A program made the position numbers and the translations under genes. From assembly GCA_005778405.1 (NCBI GenBank), contig SXOA01000082.1, forward strand, positions 1 through 40,451: a DNA stretch of 40,451 nucleotides, written 5' to 3'. Within the stretch, counting starts at the first letter, position 1, and every line of letters begins with the position of its first letter. Source of the stretch: Planctomycetaceae bacterium. GTDB lineage: Bacteria > Planctomycetota > Planctomycetia > Pirellulales > Pirellulaceae. The notes under the pieces are model-generated. The model was not told the DNA's origin and did no database searches. It saw only the letters and a program-made list of their open reading frames with translations. This document shows positions 31,647 to 40,338 of the stretch, in pieces.

Positions 31647-32732
31647 ATGTCCCGCACTCGCCGTTCCCGCCGCCAATTCCTCGCCACCGCCACTGCCGGA
31701 GCCGTGATTCTCGGCGCTCCCACCATTCTCACCGCCAGCAAGACCGAATCCCGCCTGGTCGTCGGCGAGGGGGAGCACAAATTCGAGGTCTACCATGAAT
31801 GGCCGCAGTTGCCCAAGGAATTCACCTGGCAGACGACGCACAACGTGGCGGTCGACAAAGCGGGGAACCTGTACGTCATCCATGAAGGAATCCGGGAGAT
31901 GAAGGATCATCCCTCCATCTTCGTGTTCGACTCCGCCGGCAAATACATCCGCTCCTTCGGCAGCCAATTTCAGGGGGGCGGACACGGCATCGAGATTCGT
32001 CAGGAAGGGAGCGAAGAGTTCCTCTACGTCTGCGCGTACCAGCATTGCAAGACTTTCGCCAAAATGACGCCGAAGGGAGAAACTGTCTGGCAAAAATACG
32101 CCCCGATGGAATCGGGCGTCTACGCCAAAGACGAGGACACCAAGCCCGAGAAGGTCTGGGGACAAGACCGCTTCATGCCGACCAACTTCGCCTTCACCGA
32201 CGACGGCGGCTTTCTGCTCGCCGACGGCTACGGCTCGTTCTGCATCCACCGCTACGACAAAGACGGCAAATGGCTCTCCCACTTCGGCGGCCCCGGCAAA
32301 GGGGAAGGTAAATTCAACACGCCGCACGGCGTCTGGATTGACCGCCGCCAGGGGCGCAAGCCCTCCATCGTCGTCTGCGACCGGGCCAACCACACGCTGC
32401 AATATTTTGACATGGACGGCAAGTATCTGGAAACGCTGAAGGGCTACGGCCTCCCCGCCAATGCCGAAACCTGGCAGAACCTGCTCGTCATCCCCGAGCT
32501 GCACGCCCGCGTCACGCTGCTCAACGAAAAGAACGAAGTGGTCGCCCGCCTCGGCGACGACATCGCCCGCGTCACCGGCAAGGACGGGGGCCAGATCCGC
32601 GGCGACAGCAAAAAATGGCTCACCGGCAAATTCGTCCACCCCCACGACGCCTGCTTCGCCCACGACGGCAGCATCTTCGTGGCGGAATGGGTGGGGACGG
32701 GAAGGATTTCGAAGCTGAGGAAGGTGAGCTAG
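31647..32732 (+). CDS. Tat-exported NHL/6-bladed beta-propeller protein
   Basis: 361 residues from ATG 31647; earlier in-frame ATGs (31368) would overlap the divergent gene and add 93 non-native residues. A twin-arginine signal is at the very N-terminus (MSRTRRSRRQFLATATAGAV). The mature part is a propeller of the NHL type, with blades visible as NVAVDKAGNLYVIHEGIREM, FVFDSAGKYIRSFGSQFQGG, FCIHRYDKDGKWLSHFGGPG with GKFNTPHGVWIDRRQGRKPS, and HPHDACFAHDGSIFVAEWVG. Similar proteins include peptidyl-alpha-hydroxyglycine alpha-amidating lyase-like propellers, but no catalytic residues can be assigned. It probably works outside the cytoplasm. tRNA-Arg lies on the opposite strand 11 nt after the stop. 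Confidence 0.88.
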   Translation: MSRTRRSRRQFLATATAGAVILGAPTILTASKTESRLVVGEGEHKFEVYHEWPQLPKEFTWQTTHNVAVDKAGNLYVIHEGIREMKDHPSIFVFDSAGKYIRSFGSQFQGGGHGIEIRQEGSEEFLYVCAYQHCKTFAKMTPKGETVWQKYAPMESGVYAKDEDTKPEKVWGQDRFMPTNFAFTDDGGFLLADGYGSFCIHRYDKDGKWLSHFGGPGKGEGKFNTPHGVWIDRRQGRKPSIVVCDRANHTLQYFDMDGKYLETLKGYGLPANAETWQNLLVIPELHARVTLLNEKNEVVARLGDDIARVTGKDGGQIRGDSKKWLTGKFVHPHDACFAHDGSIFVAEWVGTGRISKLRKVS

Positions 32733-32743
32733 AGAAATGGCAG

Positions 32744-32817
32744 TACCCCCGGCAGGATTCGAACCTGCGACCTGCCGATTAGAAGTCGGCTGCTCTATCC
32801 AGCTGAGCTACGAGGGC
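32744..32817 (-). tRNA. tRNA-Arg, anticodon TCT
   Basis: The transcript reads from 32817 down to 32744 as a 74-nt cloverleaf. The acceptor stem starts GCCCTCG and pairs with CGGGGGT, with two G-U pairs. The D arm contains AGCTCAGCTGGATAGAGC, the anticodon loop is CTTCTAA (anticodon TCT, reading AGA), and the T loop is TTCGAAT with stem GCAGG/CCTGC. The discriminator base is A. The 3' CCA is not encoded (CTG follows), so it must be added by the nucleotidyltransferase. Confidence 0.95.
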
Positions 32818-32905
32818 CAAGTGGCCGAGGGCATTATCCCTGCCGCCAAGAAGGACGTAAAGCTGGCGGAAAAGGTTCGTGCGGGCGGAGTTGTCCCAAG
32901 AAATG

Positions 32906-32944
32906 ACTGCGGCGGCTGAATCCCTGGGATCCGGCCGCCGTAGT
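32906..32944 (-). terminator. Hairpin between the secreted-protein gene and tRNA-Arg
   Basis: ACTGCGGCGGC at 32906-32916 pairs with GCCGCCGTAGT at 32934-32944 (one G-T position), with a 17-nt loop. On the minus strand it lies downstream of the gene ending at 32972 and is followed by ATTTCTT, a weak T-tract; on the plus strand CTTTTTG follows at a short distance. It may end transcription from the minus-strand gene before the tRNA. Direction is uncertain. Confidence 0.45.
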
Positions 32945-32971
32945 CGGGCTTTTTGTACGGGTGCGGGCGTT

Positions 32972-33451
32972 TTACCGCTGCAACTGATAGCTCTGGTCCA
33001 CTCGCAGCGTCACGCTCGGCCAGCCGATGCCGTACCAGTCGTAGCGATCGCTGTGACTGCCGATCCAGGAGGGGGAATAGGTTCCCATGAACGGGATGGG
33101 GTTGGCCTGCGGGCGGGCGTTGGACATGCCATACCACTTCATGGCGGTGATGCGGGCCTCGCGGGCGGCGGTGCGGGCTTCGGCCTTACGGCGGACGGCC
33201 TGCTTGGGGTCGTCGTGCCGGCGGAGTTCTTGCATGTAGAGGTACAGTTCCGGCGTCACCTGGCTGGGGTTCAGCTCGGGCAGACTCTCCTCGCGCGATT
33301 CGCGCACAATCACCCGGTTTTCCGGTTCGGTGGGCCGGGTCTCGGCTGTCTCCACCGGGGCGGGCTGCGCGAGTTCCGTCTCTTCTTGAGCGAAGGCGGA
33401 CGCGGTCAATGTGAGCGAGACAAGAGACGCAAACGCAAGGAGACGATTCAT
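32972..33451 (-). CDS. Secreted protein of unknown function
   Basis: 159 residues from the ATG at 33449-33451, which yields a signal peptide (MNRLLAFASLVSLTLTASAF, cut after AFA). An AGGTG sequence about 6 nt upstream serves as ribosome binding site. The mature protein has an acidic Pro/Glu segment (ELAQPAPVETAETRPTEPEN), then a helical Arg-rich middle (LYLYMQELRRHDDPKQAVRR), and an aromatic C-terminus (MKWYGMSNARPQANPIPFMG, SDRYDWYGIGWPSVTLRV). I recall the C-terminal YGMSNARPQANP type from planctomycete hypothetical proteins; no role is known. It is probably periplasmic. It is downstream of glgC on the same strand, about 190 nt away. Confidence 0.75.
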   Translation of the reverse strand: MNRLLAFASLVSLTLTASAFAQEETELAQPAPVETAETRPTEPENRVIVRESREESLPELNPSQVTPELYLYMQELRRHDDPKQAVRRKAEARTAAREARITAMKWYGMSNARPQANPIPFMGTYSPSWIGSHSDRYDWYGIGWPSVTLRVDQSYQLQR

Positions 33452-33618
33452 GAAGCACCTGGGGGTGTGCCGCGGGGGAATGGTACTTTCTCTGCTTCGG
33501 CAAATGACTGGGAAGAATTGCGAAAGCCGCCAGCGGGGCCGCAAAGTCGTGTGAAGAGATGCGGGCTAGCGGAGATTGAGCGGCAATGAGGTGACGAAGG
33601 CAGAGACCCTCACCCCGG

Positions 33619-33639
33619 CCCTCTCCCAAGCGGAGAGGG
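33619..33639. repeat. CCCTCTCC-type hairpin after glgC
   Basis: CCCTCTCC-CAAGC-GGAGAGGG, 8-bp perfect stem, 2 nt after the glgC stop on the minus strand. It is preceded by CCCTCACCCCGG, so the whole reads as the CCCTCACCCCGGCCCTCTCC repeat type. The window edges (1-25 and 40432-40451) carry related sequence. It could act as a 3' stabiliser or terminator for glgC. Confidence 0.7.
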
Positions 33640-33641
33640 AG

Positions 33642-34886
33642 CTACTTCTGCGTCAGGATGTGCTCGATGCCGTCGGATTTGGCCAGGACGACAATGCCCC
33701 CTTCACTGACGGTCAGACCGCGGCGGCGGTCGAGTTCCAGGTCGTAGCCGATTTCGACATTGGCGGGAATGGAGACTCCTTTGTCGATGATGGCCCGACG
33801 AATCTTAGCGTGCCGGCCCACTTCCACTCCTTCAAAGAGGATGCTGTCCTCCACCTTGGAGAAGCTGTTGATACGACAGCGGGGCCCAACGACGCAGCGG
33901 TCCACGTGCCCGCCCGAGATGATGGTCCCCTGGCAGACGAGACTGTCCACGGCCCGTCCCACCCGCCCTTCTTCCCCCCGGCTGCCGAAGACGAATTTGG
34001 GGGGCGGGAGGTTGGGCTGAAAGGTGCGGATGGGCCACTGGTCATCGTACATGTTGAGGAGCGGGTCGATGCCGATGAGGTCCATGTTGGCCTCGAAGTA
34101 GGCATCGAGCGTGCCGACATCTCGCCAATAGGCGTCGCTCTTGCGGTTTTCGTCCCGGAACGGAAAGGCGAAGACGCGGTGCGTACCGACCGTGGAAGGG
34201 ATGATGTTGCGGCCAAAATCGCGCCGCGAGCCGGGAATGTTGGCATCCCGGCAAAGCTGCTCGAACAGAAAGCGGGCGGTGAAAACGTAAATGCCCATCG
34301 ACGCCAGGCAATGTTGATCGTCGCCAGGAATGGTCTTAGGATCGGGCACCTTCTCCTCAAAGCCGACGATTCTCTGGGAGGGCTCGATCTCCATCACTCC
34401 GAACTCGCGGGCGTCGGCCTTGGGCACGCGCAGTGCGCCGACCGTCACGTCGGCCTTGTTGTCCTTGTGGAACTGGATCATCGTGCCGTAATTCATCTTG
34501 TAGATGTGATCGCCGGCCAGGATGACGACGTATTCCGGCCGCTCCTTTTCGATCACATAGATGTTCTGATATACGGCGTCGGCCGTTCCCTGATACCACT
34601 GCTCATCAATTCGCTGCTGAGGGGGAATGACGTCCACGAATTCGCCGAGCTCATGGTTGAAATAGTCCCGCCAGCCGAGATTGATGTGGCGATCAAGGCT
34701 GATGGCCTTGTACTGCGTGAGCAGCATGATCCGCCGCATGTCGCTGTTGAGGCAGTTGGAAAGGGTGAAATCGATGATGCGATACGCGCCGCCGAAGGGA
34801 ACCGCCGGTTTGGCCCGGTCGCGCGTCAGAGGGTCCAGGCGCGAGCCCTTTCCCCCCGCCAGAATCACCGCCAGCGTGTCCTTCAT
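33642..34886 (-). CDS. glgC: Glucose-1-phosphate adenylyltransferase
   Basis: Makes ADP-glucose for glycogen synthesis, the regulated step of the pathway. 414 residues from the ATG at 34884-34886, chosen because GAGGAG lies 9 nt before it; the ATG at 34895 directly abuts that Shine-Dalgarno. The nucleotidyltransferase domain (about 1-275) shows GGKGSRLDPLT (11-21), the pyrophosphorylase signature, then AKPAVPFGGAYRIIDF, GTADAVYQN and ILAGDHIYKMNY (catalytic Asp), and later MGIYVFT and WRDVGTLDAYFEANMDL. The C-terminal left-handed beta-helix (about 300-410) follows with SLVCQGTIISGGHVDRCVVG. The length and motifs are standard. No other glycogen genes are in the window. A CCCTCTCC-type hairpin directly follows the stop. 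Confidence 0.97.
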   Translation of the reverse strand: MKDTLAVILAGGKGSRLDPLTRDRAKPAVPFGGAYRIIDFTLSNCLNSDMRRIMLLTQYKAISLDRHINLGWRDYFNHELGEFVDVIPPQQRIDEQWYQGTADAVYQNIYVIEKERPEYVVILAGDHIYKMNYGTMIQFHKDNKADVTVGALRVPKADAREFGVMEIEPSQRIVGFEEKVPDPKTIPGDDQHCLASMGIYVFTARFLFEQLCRDANIPGSRRDFGRNIIPSTVGTHRVFAFPFRDENRKSDAYWRDVGTLDAYFEANMDLIGIDPLLNMYDDQWPIRTFQPNLPPPKFVFGSRGEEGRVGRAVDSLVCQGTIISGGHVDRCVVGPRCRINSFSKVEDSILFEGVEVGRHAKIRRAIIDKGVSIPANVEIGYDLELDRRRGLTVSEGGIVVLAKSDGIEHILTQK

Positions 34887-34947
34887 TACGCCCATCTCCT
34901 CGGAAACATGATGTTAATCACGGTGCAATCGATTTGCAGACTGCGAA

Positions 34948-35391
34948 TCACTTCTTGTCCGCCTCGTCACTGACGGTCACCGTTTTCATGATGTCCCCCT
35001 GCTTGATCGAATCCACGATGTTTTGCCCACTGAGGACTTTGCCGAAAACGGAGTGCTTGCCATCCAAATGGGGCGTGGGAGTGTGAGTGATAAAGAACTG
35101 CGAGCCGTTGGTGTTGGGGCCGCTATTGGCCATGGAAAGGATGCCGGGGCCGCTGTGGCGGAGATCTTTGTGGAATTCGTCCGCGAACTTGTAGCCTGGT
35201 CCCCCCGTGCCAGTCCCCTGCGGGCAGCCGGTTTGGATCATGAAGTCGGCAATGACGCGGTGGAACTTCAGGCCGTTGTAGAAGCCCTGGCCGGCCAGCT
35301 TCTCGAAATTGGCCACGGTTTTGGGAACTTTGTCCGCAAACAGTTCGGCCTTGATGGTTCCTTTGCTTGTTTCAATCGTAACGACTTTCAC
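34948..35391 (-). CDS. Cyclophilin-type peptidyl-prolyl cis-trans isomerase
   Basis: 147 residues from a GTG start (35389-35391), supported by GGAG 7 nt upstream; the frame is open to 35448, but those residues run towards a dispersed palindrome and do not belong to the fold. The protein starts [20 protein letters not shown] and is the compact bacterial cyclophilin. Active-site residues are [13 protein letters not shown] with Arg45, Phe50, Met51 and Gln53, then GSQFFIT (Phe99/100) and [12 protein letters not shown]. There is no signal peptide, so it is cytoplasmic. It stands 61 nt upstream of glgC on the same strand, so it may be cotranscribed. The exact name (PpiA or PpiB) cannot be told. Confidence 0.95.
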   Translation of the reverse strand: MKVVTIETSKGTIKAELFADKVPKTVANFEKLAGQGFYNGLKFHRVIADFMIQTGCPQGTGTGGPGYKFADEFHKDLRHSGPGILSMANSGPNTNGSQFFITHTPTPHLDGKHSVFGKVLSGQNIVDSIKQGDIMKTVTVSDEADKK

Positions 35392-35430
35392 TGTGGGTCT
35401 CCGGGGAATAATGGGCGGCGGGAGGCAATT

Positions 35431-35505
35431 CACTAACCCGAAGCGCAAGCGAGGGGGAGATGCAGGCCGTCTCTTGCATTCCCTCGCTTGCGCTTCGGGT
35501 TAATG
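35431..35505. repeat. NPKRKRG-type palindrome upstream of the cyclophilin gene
   Basis: The 25-nt arms at 35431-35455 and 35481-35505 share the ACCCGAAGCGCAAGCGAGGG core with the copy at 19805-19868 and pair with one mismatch. The loop is 25 nt. It lies 39 nt upstream of the cyclophilin GTG, and the arm read on the minus strand codes for RFGLV if the frame were extended. Confidence 0.9.
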
Positions 35506-35850
35506 TTCAAACTGGGCGGGCCGCGACGATTGCGGCACCTCGTCATTATGGAGAATTCAGGTGGGAAGGCAACCCGCGGCAAAACCAGCGGCTCAGTCGC
35601 AATTTATTGAACCCGATTCCCGTCCCTGCGTACGAATCGGTGTACAACAATAACTCGATACGCAAGCGAAGGAGAGAGTGGCTGACGACGCCGAAAGGAG
35701 CCGTTTTTGCGACAAATCCCGTGCGCTCCCTCGCTTACGCGTCGGGCTGGTGAAGCCAAACGCGACCTGAAAACTGGACCGCCGCCCCGCAATGTGCATA
35801 ATACAGAAGAGAGGCCGGAATCAGGGAACTTGCATCGCTTGGGTGTCGGC
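35506..35850. other. Intergenic region with a diverged palindrome
   Basis: 345 bp between the cyclophilin palindrome and the small gene at 35851. It holds a more diverged relative of the NPKRKRG palindrome: left arm around CTCGATACGCAAGCGAAGGA (35654-35673), right arm CCCTCGCTTACGCGTCGGGC (35728-35747), which together form a loose hairpin. I see no gene, RNA or clear promoter in the rest. Confidence 0.6.
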
Positions 35851-36123
35851 ATGGCGGAGTCACTGGAGTTTTTCTCAACGACAGCCGGGCAGTTGACGCT
35901 GGGACTTTTCATTCTGGCGATGCTGGTGACTGTCGGTCTGATGGTGGTGAGAAAATTGCGCGATCAAACCGTTGGAAACAGACAAACCGCTAACGACCTG
36001 CTGACGAACTTCCAGGAATTGAATCAGCAAGGCGAGTTTAGCGATGCGGAATTCCGAAAGATAAAAGCGGTGCTGGGGAATCAACTTCAGCGAGACGTAA
36101 AGAGCGGTAAGAACAAACCTTAG
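35851..36123 (+). CDS. Small membrane protein with SHOCT-like tail
   Basis: 90 residues from the ATG at 35851 (MAESLEFFSTTAGQLTLGLF); the frame is open from 35707, but that part reads repeat sequence. One membrane helix (LTLGLFILAMLVTVGLMVV) is followed by a basic segment and a hydrophilic tail. The tail LLTNFQELNQQGEFSDAEFR, continuing KIKAVLGNQL, has the LxxLxxxGxxSDxEFxxxK pattern of SHOCT (short C-terminal) domains. Function unknown; such proteins are thought to be accessory membrane factors. A 10-bp hairpin begins 17 nt after its stop, and clpX follows 309 nt downstream. Confidence 0.72.
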   Translation: MAESLEFFSTTAGQLTLGLFILAMLVTVGLMVVRKLRDQTVGNRQTANDLLTNFQELNQQGEFSDAEFRKIKAVLGNQLQRDVKSGKNKP

Positions 36124-36140
36124 CATGAGCCTTGCGGTCA

Positions 36141-36163
36141 CTTTGCCGGAGAGTCCGGCAAAG
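36141..36163. repeat. Perfect triloop hairpin after the SHOCT-like gene
   Basis: CTTTGCCGGA-GAG-TCCGGCAAAG: perfect 10-bp stem with a GAG loop. It lies 17 nt after the stop at 36123 and could serve as its transcript 3' end, though no T-run follows. Confidence 0.85.
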
Positions 36164-36432
36164 TCGCCTGGGGCAAGCGGGACGATTGTGCCCGCCGTGC
36201 GGAAGGTGCCGCTAGCAGCAACTCGATGCGGCCTGGGAGGCTGTCAGCACCGATCCTCGTGATACGCAACTTCGGCTCGACAAGCGGAAGGGCTTCCCAG
36301 CCCCTCCACCGGACATGGATGCCCAACAGGCTAGCGGCGTGCGAGCGCCCACCAGCCTTCGAGCAGCAACCTTGAAGATCAACCGCTAACTGGTCAGGGC
36401 GATCAGACAGGCGGATCCCAAAAGGAGTGACC
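36164..36432 (+). promoter_or_regulatory. Long leader region upstream of clpX, content undefined
   Basis: 269 bp without a supported gene. It is GC-rich, with a possible pairing of GGCTGTCAGC and similar short stems, but I could not identify a known RNA. An antisense frame across it overlaps clpX and has no start signal of note. The last bases hold the clpX ribosome binding site, AAGGAG at 36422-36427, 5 nt before the ATG at 36433. Confidence 0.5.
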
Positions 36433-37716
<1,284 letters not shown>

Positions 37717-37747
37717 GCAGAGTGCCGAGCGACACGAAGCGTACGCG

Positions 37748-37778
37748 GGAGCGCCACCGAAATCCGTAGTGGCGCTCC
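37748..37778. terminator. Hairpin between convergent clpX and PQQ-propeller genes
   Basis: GGAGCGCCAC (37748-37757) pairs exactly with GTGGCGCTCC (37769-37778) around an 11-nt loop, in the 81-nt gap between the clpX stop and the convergent gene's stop. It could end transcription from both sides. No T-run is present, so a Rho-independent mechanism is uncertain. Confidence 0.55.
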
Positions 37779-37797
37779 AGAGCACCGAGTTTGAGGA

Positions 37798-39078
37798 CTA
37801 CTTTTCCCCCAGGCAATAGATCACTTCTTGCCGCTTGCCAGCGACGGTTTCACCCACCCGGTGATAAATCCGGTTGCCGCAGAGTGCGGGGGTGGCGAAG
37901 GCGGAGTCGCCGAGCCTGTTCTGGGCGACTGGTTCATATCCCTTGGAGCTGGCTGTAAAGATGAAGGTCGTGCCCGCCTCGTTGGTTGCGAAGAGATTGT
38001 CTCCCAGCAGCACGAGCGACGAGCTGAAGTTGCCGCCGGGGAGCCGTTTCGTCCATATCTCTTCGCCGCTGCTCGCGTTCCAGCAAGTGGCTATGCCGAT
38101 GCGGTCCTGAATCGCATAGAGATAACCATCCTTCACGATCATCGAAGAGACATAGACCTGCAGCTTGCTCTCCCAGGCAATTTTTCCCGAGCCGTCGGCG
38201 AAAATCGCCTCCACATGCTGCCGCGGCCAGCCGCCGCTGATGAAAATCCGCTCGCCGTCGGTGACGATGGAGGTGACGCACTCGATTGTCGAGCCTTCGA
38301 TCTCCCAGAGTTTCTTCCCCGACTTGGGATTGAAACTGGAAACCAGTTTGCAACCGGAGACGAGGAGTTGGTCTTTGCCGGCGAGGTGGAGCACGACGGG
38401 GGAGGCGTAATTGTCCTCTTTGGGCCGCGGCTCGCTCCAGACTTGCTTGCCGCTCTGGCGGTCGAGCGCGGCGATGACGCCCCCCATGTCGCTGTCGGCG
38501 GTGACCAAAACCAGGTTTTCATAAACCATGGGTGAGGAAGCAAAGCCCTGATGGACGGTATAGTCCGCCACCTTCGTTTGCCAGAGTTGTTTGCCGGCCA
38601 GGCTGAGCGCGGTCGTATAGATAGCTTCCTTGTTAAGAAAGTTGACCAGCACCCGCTCGCCATCCCAGCAGGGGGTGGAAGAGGAGAGCGAAGAATTCGC
38701 ATTTCCCTTTTTGACGAGCCCTCCTTGGTGGACGACCGTTTTCCAAAGCTCCTTGCCGCTCGTCCGGTCCAAGCAAAGCACCGACTGCTGGTCGGGATCG
38801 GTTTCGGCCGTTTGCAACAGAACACAGTTCCCCACGACAATCGGCGAGCCATGCCCGCGGCCGGGAACGAGGGTTTTCCAGACGACGTTTTCGGTCGCGC
38901 TCCAGGTCAGTGGCGGCTTCTGGTCGGGGTCGGCCACGCCGCTGCCCAGCGGACCGCGCCAGCGAGGCCAGTCGTGAGCGCTGGACGGAGTTGCCTTTTC
39001 AGGCAATGCGTCAGCAGCGATAGCGAGAGACTGGGAGTACACCAACAATAGCGACACGCTCAGCAGGCGAAACTTCAT
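37798..39078 (-). CDS. Secreted PQQ-like beta-propeller protein
   Basis: 426 residues from the ATG at 39076-39078, supported by AAGGA about 8 nt upstream; the frame runs 21 codons further through a hairpin repeat. The signal peptide is MKFRLLSVSLLLVYSQSLAI, cut after AIA. The mature protein has PQQ/BamB-like repeats: DWPRWRGPLGSG (the planctomycete start of this family), LCLDRTSGKELWKTVVHQG, IAALDRQSGKQVWSEPRPKE, NPKSGKKLWEIEGST and CWNASSGEEIWTKRLPGG. It is a propeller without PQQ-dehydrogenase catalytic residues visible, so a binding or scaffold role outside the cytoplasm is more likely than catalysis. It is 66 nt downstream of the sulfatase-modifying-factor-like gene, with two hairpins in the gap. 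Confidence 0.9.
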   Translation of the reverse strand: MKFRLLSVSLLLVYSQSLAIAADALPEKATPSSAHDWPRWRGPLGSGVADPDQKPPLTWSATENVVWKTLVPGRGHGSPIVVGNCVLLQTAETDPDQQSVLCLDRTSGKELWKTVVHQGGLVKKGNANSSLSSSTPCWDGERVLVNFLNKEAIYTTALSLAGKQLWQTKVADYTVHQGFASSPMVYENLVLVTADSDMGGVIAALDRQSGKQVWSEPRPKEDNYASPVVLHLAGKDQLLVSGCKLVSSFNPKSGKKLWEIEGSTIECVTSIVTDGERIFISGGWPRQHVEAIFADGSGKIAWESKLQVYVSSMIVKDGYLYAIQDRIGIATCWNASSGEEIWTKRLPGGNFSSSLVLLGDNLFATNEAGTTFIFTASSKGYEPVAQNRLGDSAFATPALCGNRIYHRVGETVAGKRQEVIYCLGEK

Positions 39079-39092
39079 GGTGATTTCCTTGA

Positions 39093-39148
39093 GTAGGTCA
39101 TGCTCCGCATGACGGTTGAAACGAATTGTCATGCCCAGCATGACCTAC
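39093..39148. repeat. Nested palindrome with two triloop hairpins
   Basis: GTAGGTCATGCT (39093-39104) pairs with AGCATGACCTAC (39137-39148). Inside are two perfect 7-bp hairpins, GTCATGC-TCC-GCATGAC (39097-39113) and GTCATGC-CCA-GCATGAC (39128-39144). The element fills the gap, overlaps the stop of the upstream gene (39145-39147) and lies 14 nt upstream of the PQQ-propeller start. Confidence 0.85.
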
Positions 39149-40338
39149 TTGACTCCCTCGAGCTTCTCCACCAGCTTCGGCAGCTCTTTGGTCGTGGAGC
39201 CCTTCGCTCCGCGGCCGTTGAACTCGACGCGGCTGTCGACGTCGGAAATGATGCTCTCCACATCGGCATCCCAGTATTTGGCGTGCAGCTCTTTGGGGGG
39301 AACACTGAGCGGTCGCATGATTCGCATGCCAACCGCAATGCCATGGCCGTCGGTGAACCACCACGGGCTCTTGGGAAAATTCGGGTCCGTCCCCCGATAG
39401 TCGTCATCGTGCGAGCCGTGCCGCGCCGCGCTCCGGCAGCCGGCCCCGTCGTCGTCCCAACTGCCGCCGCGCATGGTGCGGGGAAAGAGTTTCGACGGCC
39501 ACTGCACGGCATCGATGGCTTTCTTCTTGCCGCTGAGCTTGCCGTAGCCATCGGCGGTGTATTCATCAAGCGTCCACTCCGCCACGTTGCCATAGACGTC
39601 GTACAGGCCCCAGGGGCTCGGCTTCTTCAGGCCCACCTTGTGCGTCATTTCCTCGGCGTTGTCCATGAACCAGCCGTGATCCTTGAGCTCCGCCGCGTCC
39701 TTGCCGAAGTAGTAGGGGGTGGTGGTCCCGGCCCGGGCGGCATGTTCCCATTCGGCTTCGCTGGGGAGGCGGTAGGTGTCACCCGTGATACCGCTGAGCC
39801 ACTTGGTGTATTGCCGGGCGGCAAACTGGCTCATGCTCAGGGCGGGCTGGCGAGGGTCTTCGCCGAATTGGAAAGTGAACGTAGGGTCGTACAGATTCGA
39901 CGGAGCGGTGACGATGGTGGCTTTGTCGGCGTCTTTGAGGACCATCAGTTTGGCGGCCGCCAGCTTCTTGAATTTGTCGGTCATCGCCATGTACTGCTTG
40001 TATTCGGCCCAAGTCACTTCGTAGGTGCCGAGCCAGAATGGTTCGACATCGATTTCACACTGCGGCGACTCTCCTTTGCCGCGGCCAGCCTCCCCCTCCG
40101 GACTGCCGAGCATGATCTTGCCGCCGGGAATGGGTTGCATCTCAAACGTGACTTTCGTGCCGGGAATCGTCCCCTTGTACGGGACCATAAATCCCATTTC
40201 CGTTTTCACAAACCGGCCGCTGGCGGGCTGGTCCTTGACGAGGCCAAGGGTTTCCTCAGCGGAGGCGAAAGTCGTGAGAAGAAGCAGCCCCGCCATCAGC
40301 AGCAGAGCCAAGGTCGTGTTGCGGAGGGTTTGCGACAT
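39145..40338 (-). CDS. Secreted formylglycine-generating-enzyme (SUMF1)-like protein
   Basis: 397 residues with a signal peptide (hydrophobic LALLLMAGLLLLTTFASA, cut near residue 27). The SUMF1/FGE-sulfatase domain spans about 65-345: FEMQPIPGGKIMLGSPEGE, FWLGTYEVTWAEYKQY, YRLPSEAEWEHAARAGTTTP, PWGLYDVYGNVAEWTLDEYT and MRGGSWDDDGAGCRSAARHG. Active formylglycine-generating enzymes carry a cysteine in a GFRC-type motif; here the equivalent GMRIM has none, so it is probably not an FGE but one of the many related lectin-like or binding proteins. The C-terminal ~50 residues are extra and hydrophilic. It is upstream of the PQQ-propeller gene on the same strand and probably cotranscribed. Confidence 0.9.
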   Translation of the reverse strand: MSQTLRNTTLALLLMAGLLLLTTFASAEETLGLVKDQPASGRFVKTEMGFMVPYKGTIPGTKVTFEMQPIPGGKIMLGSPEGEAGRGKGESPQCEIDVEPFWLGTYEVTWAEYKQYMAMTDKFKKLAAAKLMVLKDADKATIVTAPSNLYDPTFTFQFGEDPRQPALSMSQFAARQYTKWLSGITGDTYRLPSEAEWEHAARAGTTTPYYFGKDAAELKDHGWFMDNAEEMTHKVGLKKPSPWGLYDVYGNVAEWTLDEYTADGYGKLSGKKKAIDAVQWPSKLFPRTMRGGSWDDDGAGCRSAARHGSHDDDYRGTDPNFPKSPWWFTDGHGIAVGMRIMRPLSVPPKELHAKYWDADVESIISDVDSRVEFNGRGAKGSTTKELPKLVEKLEGVK

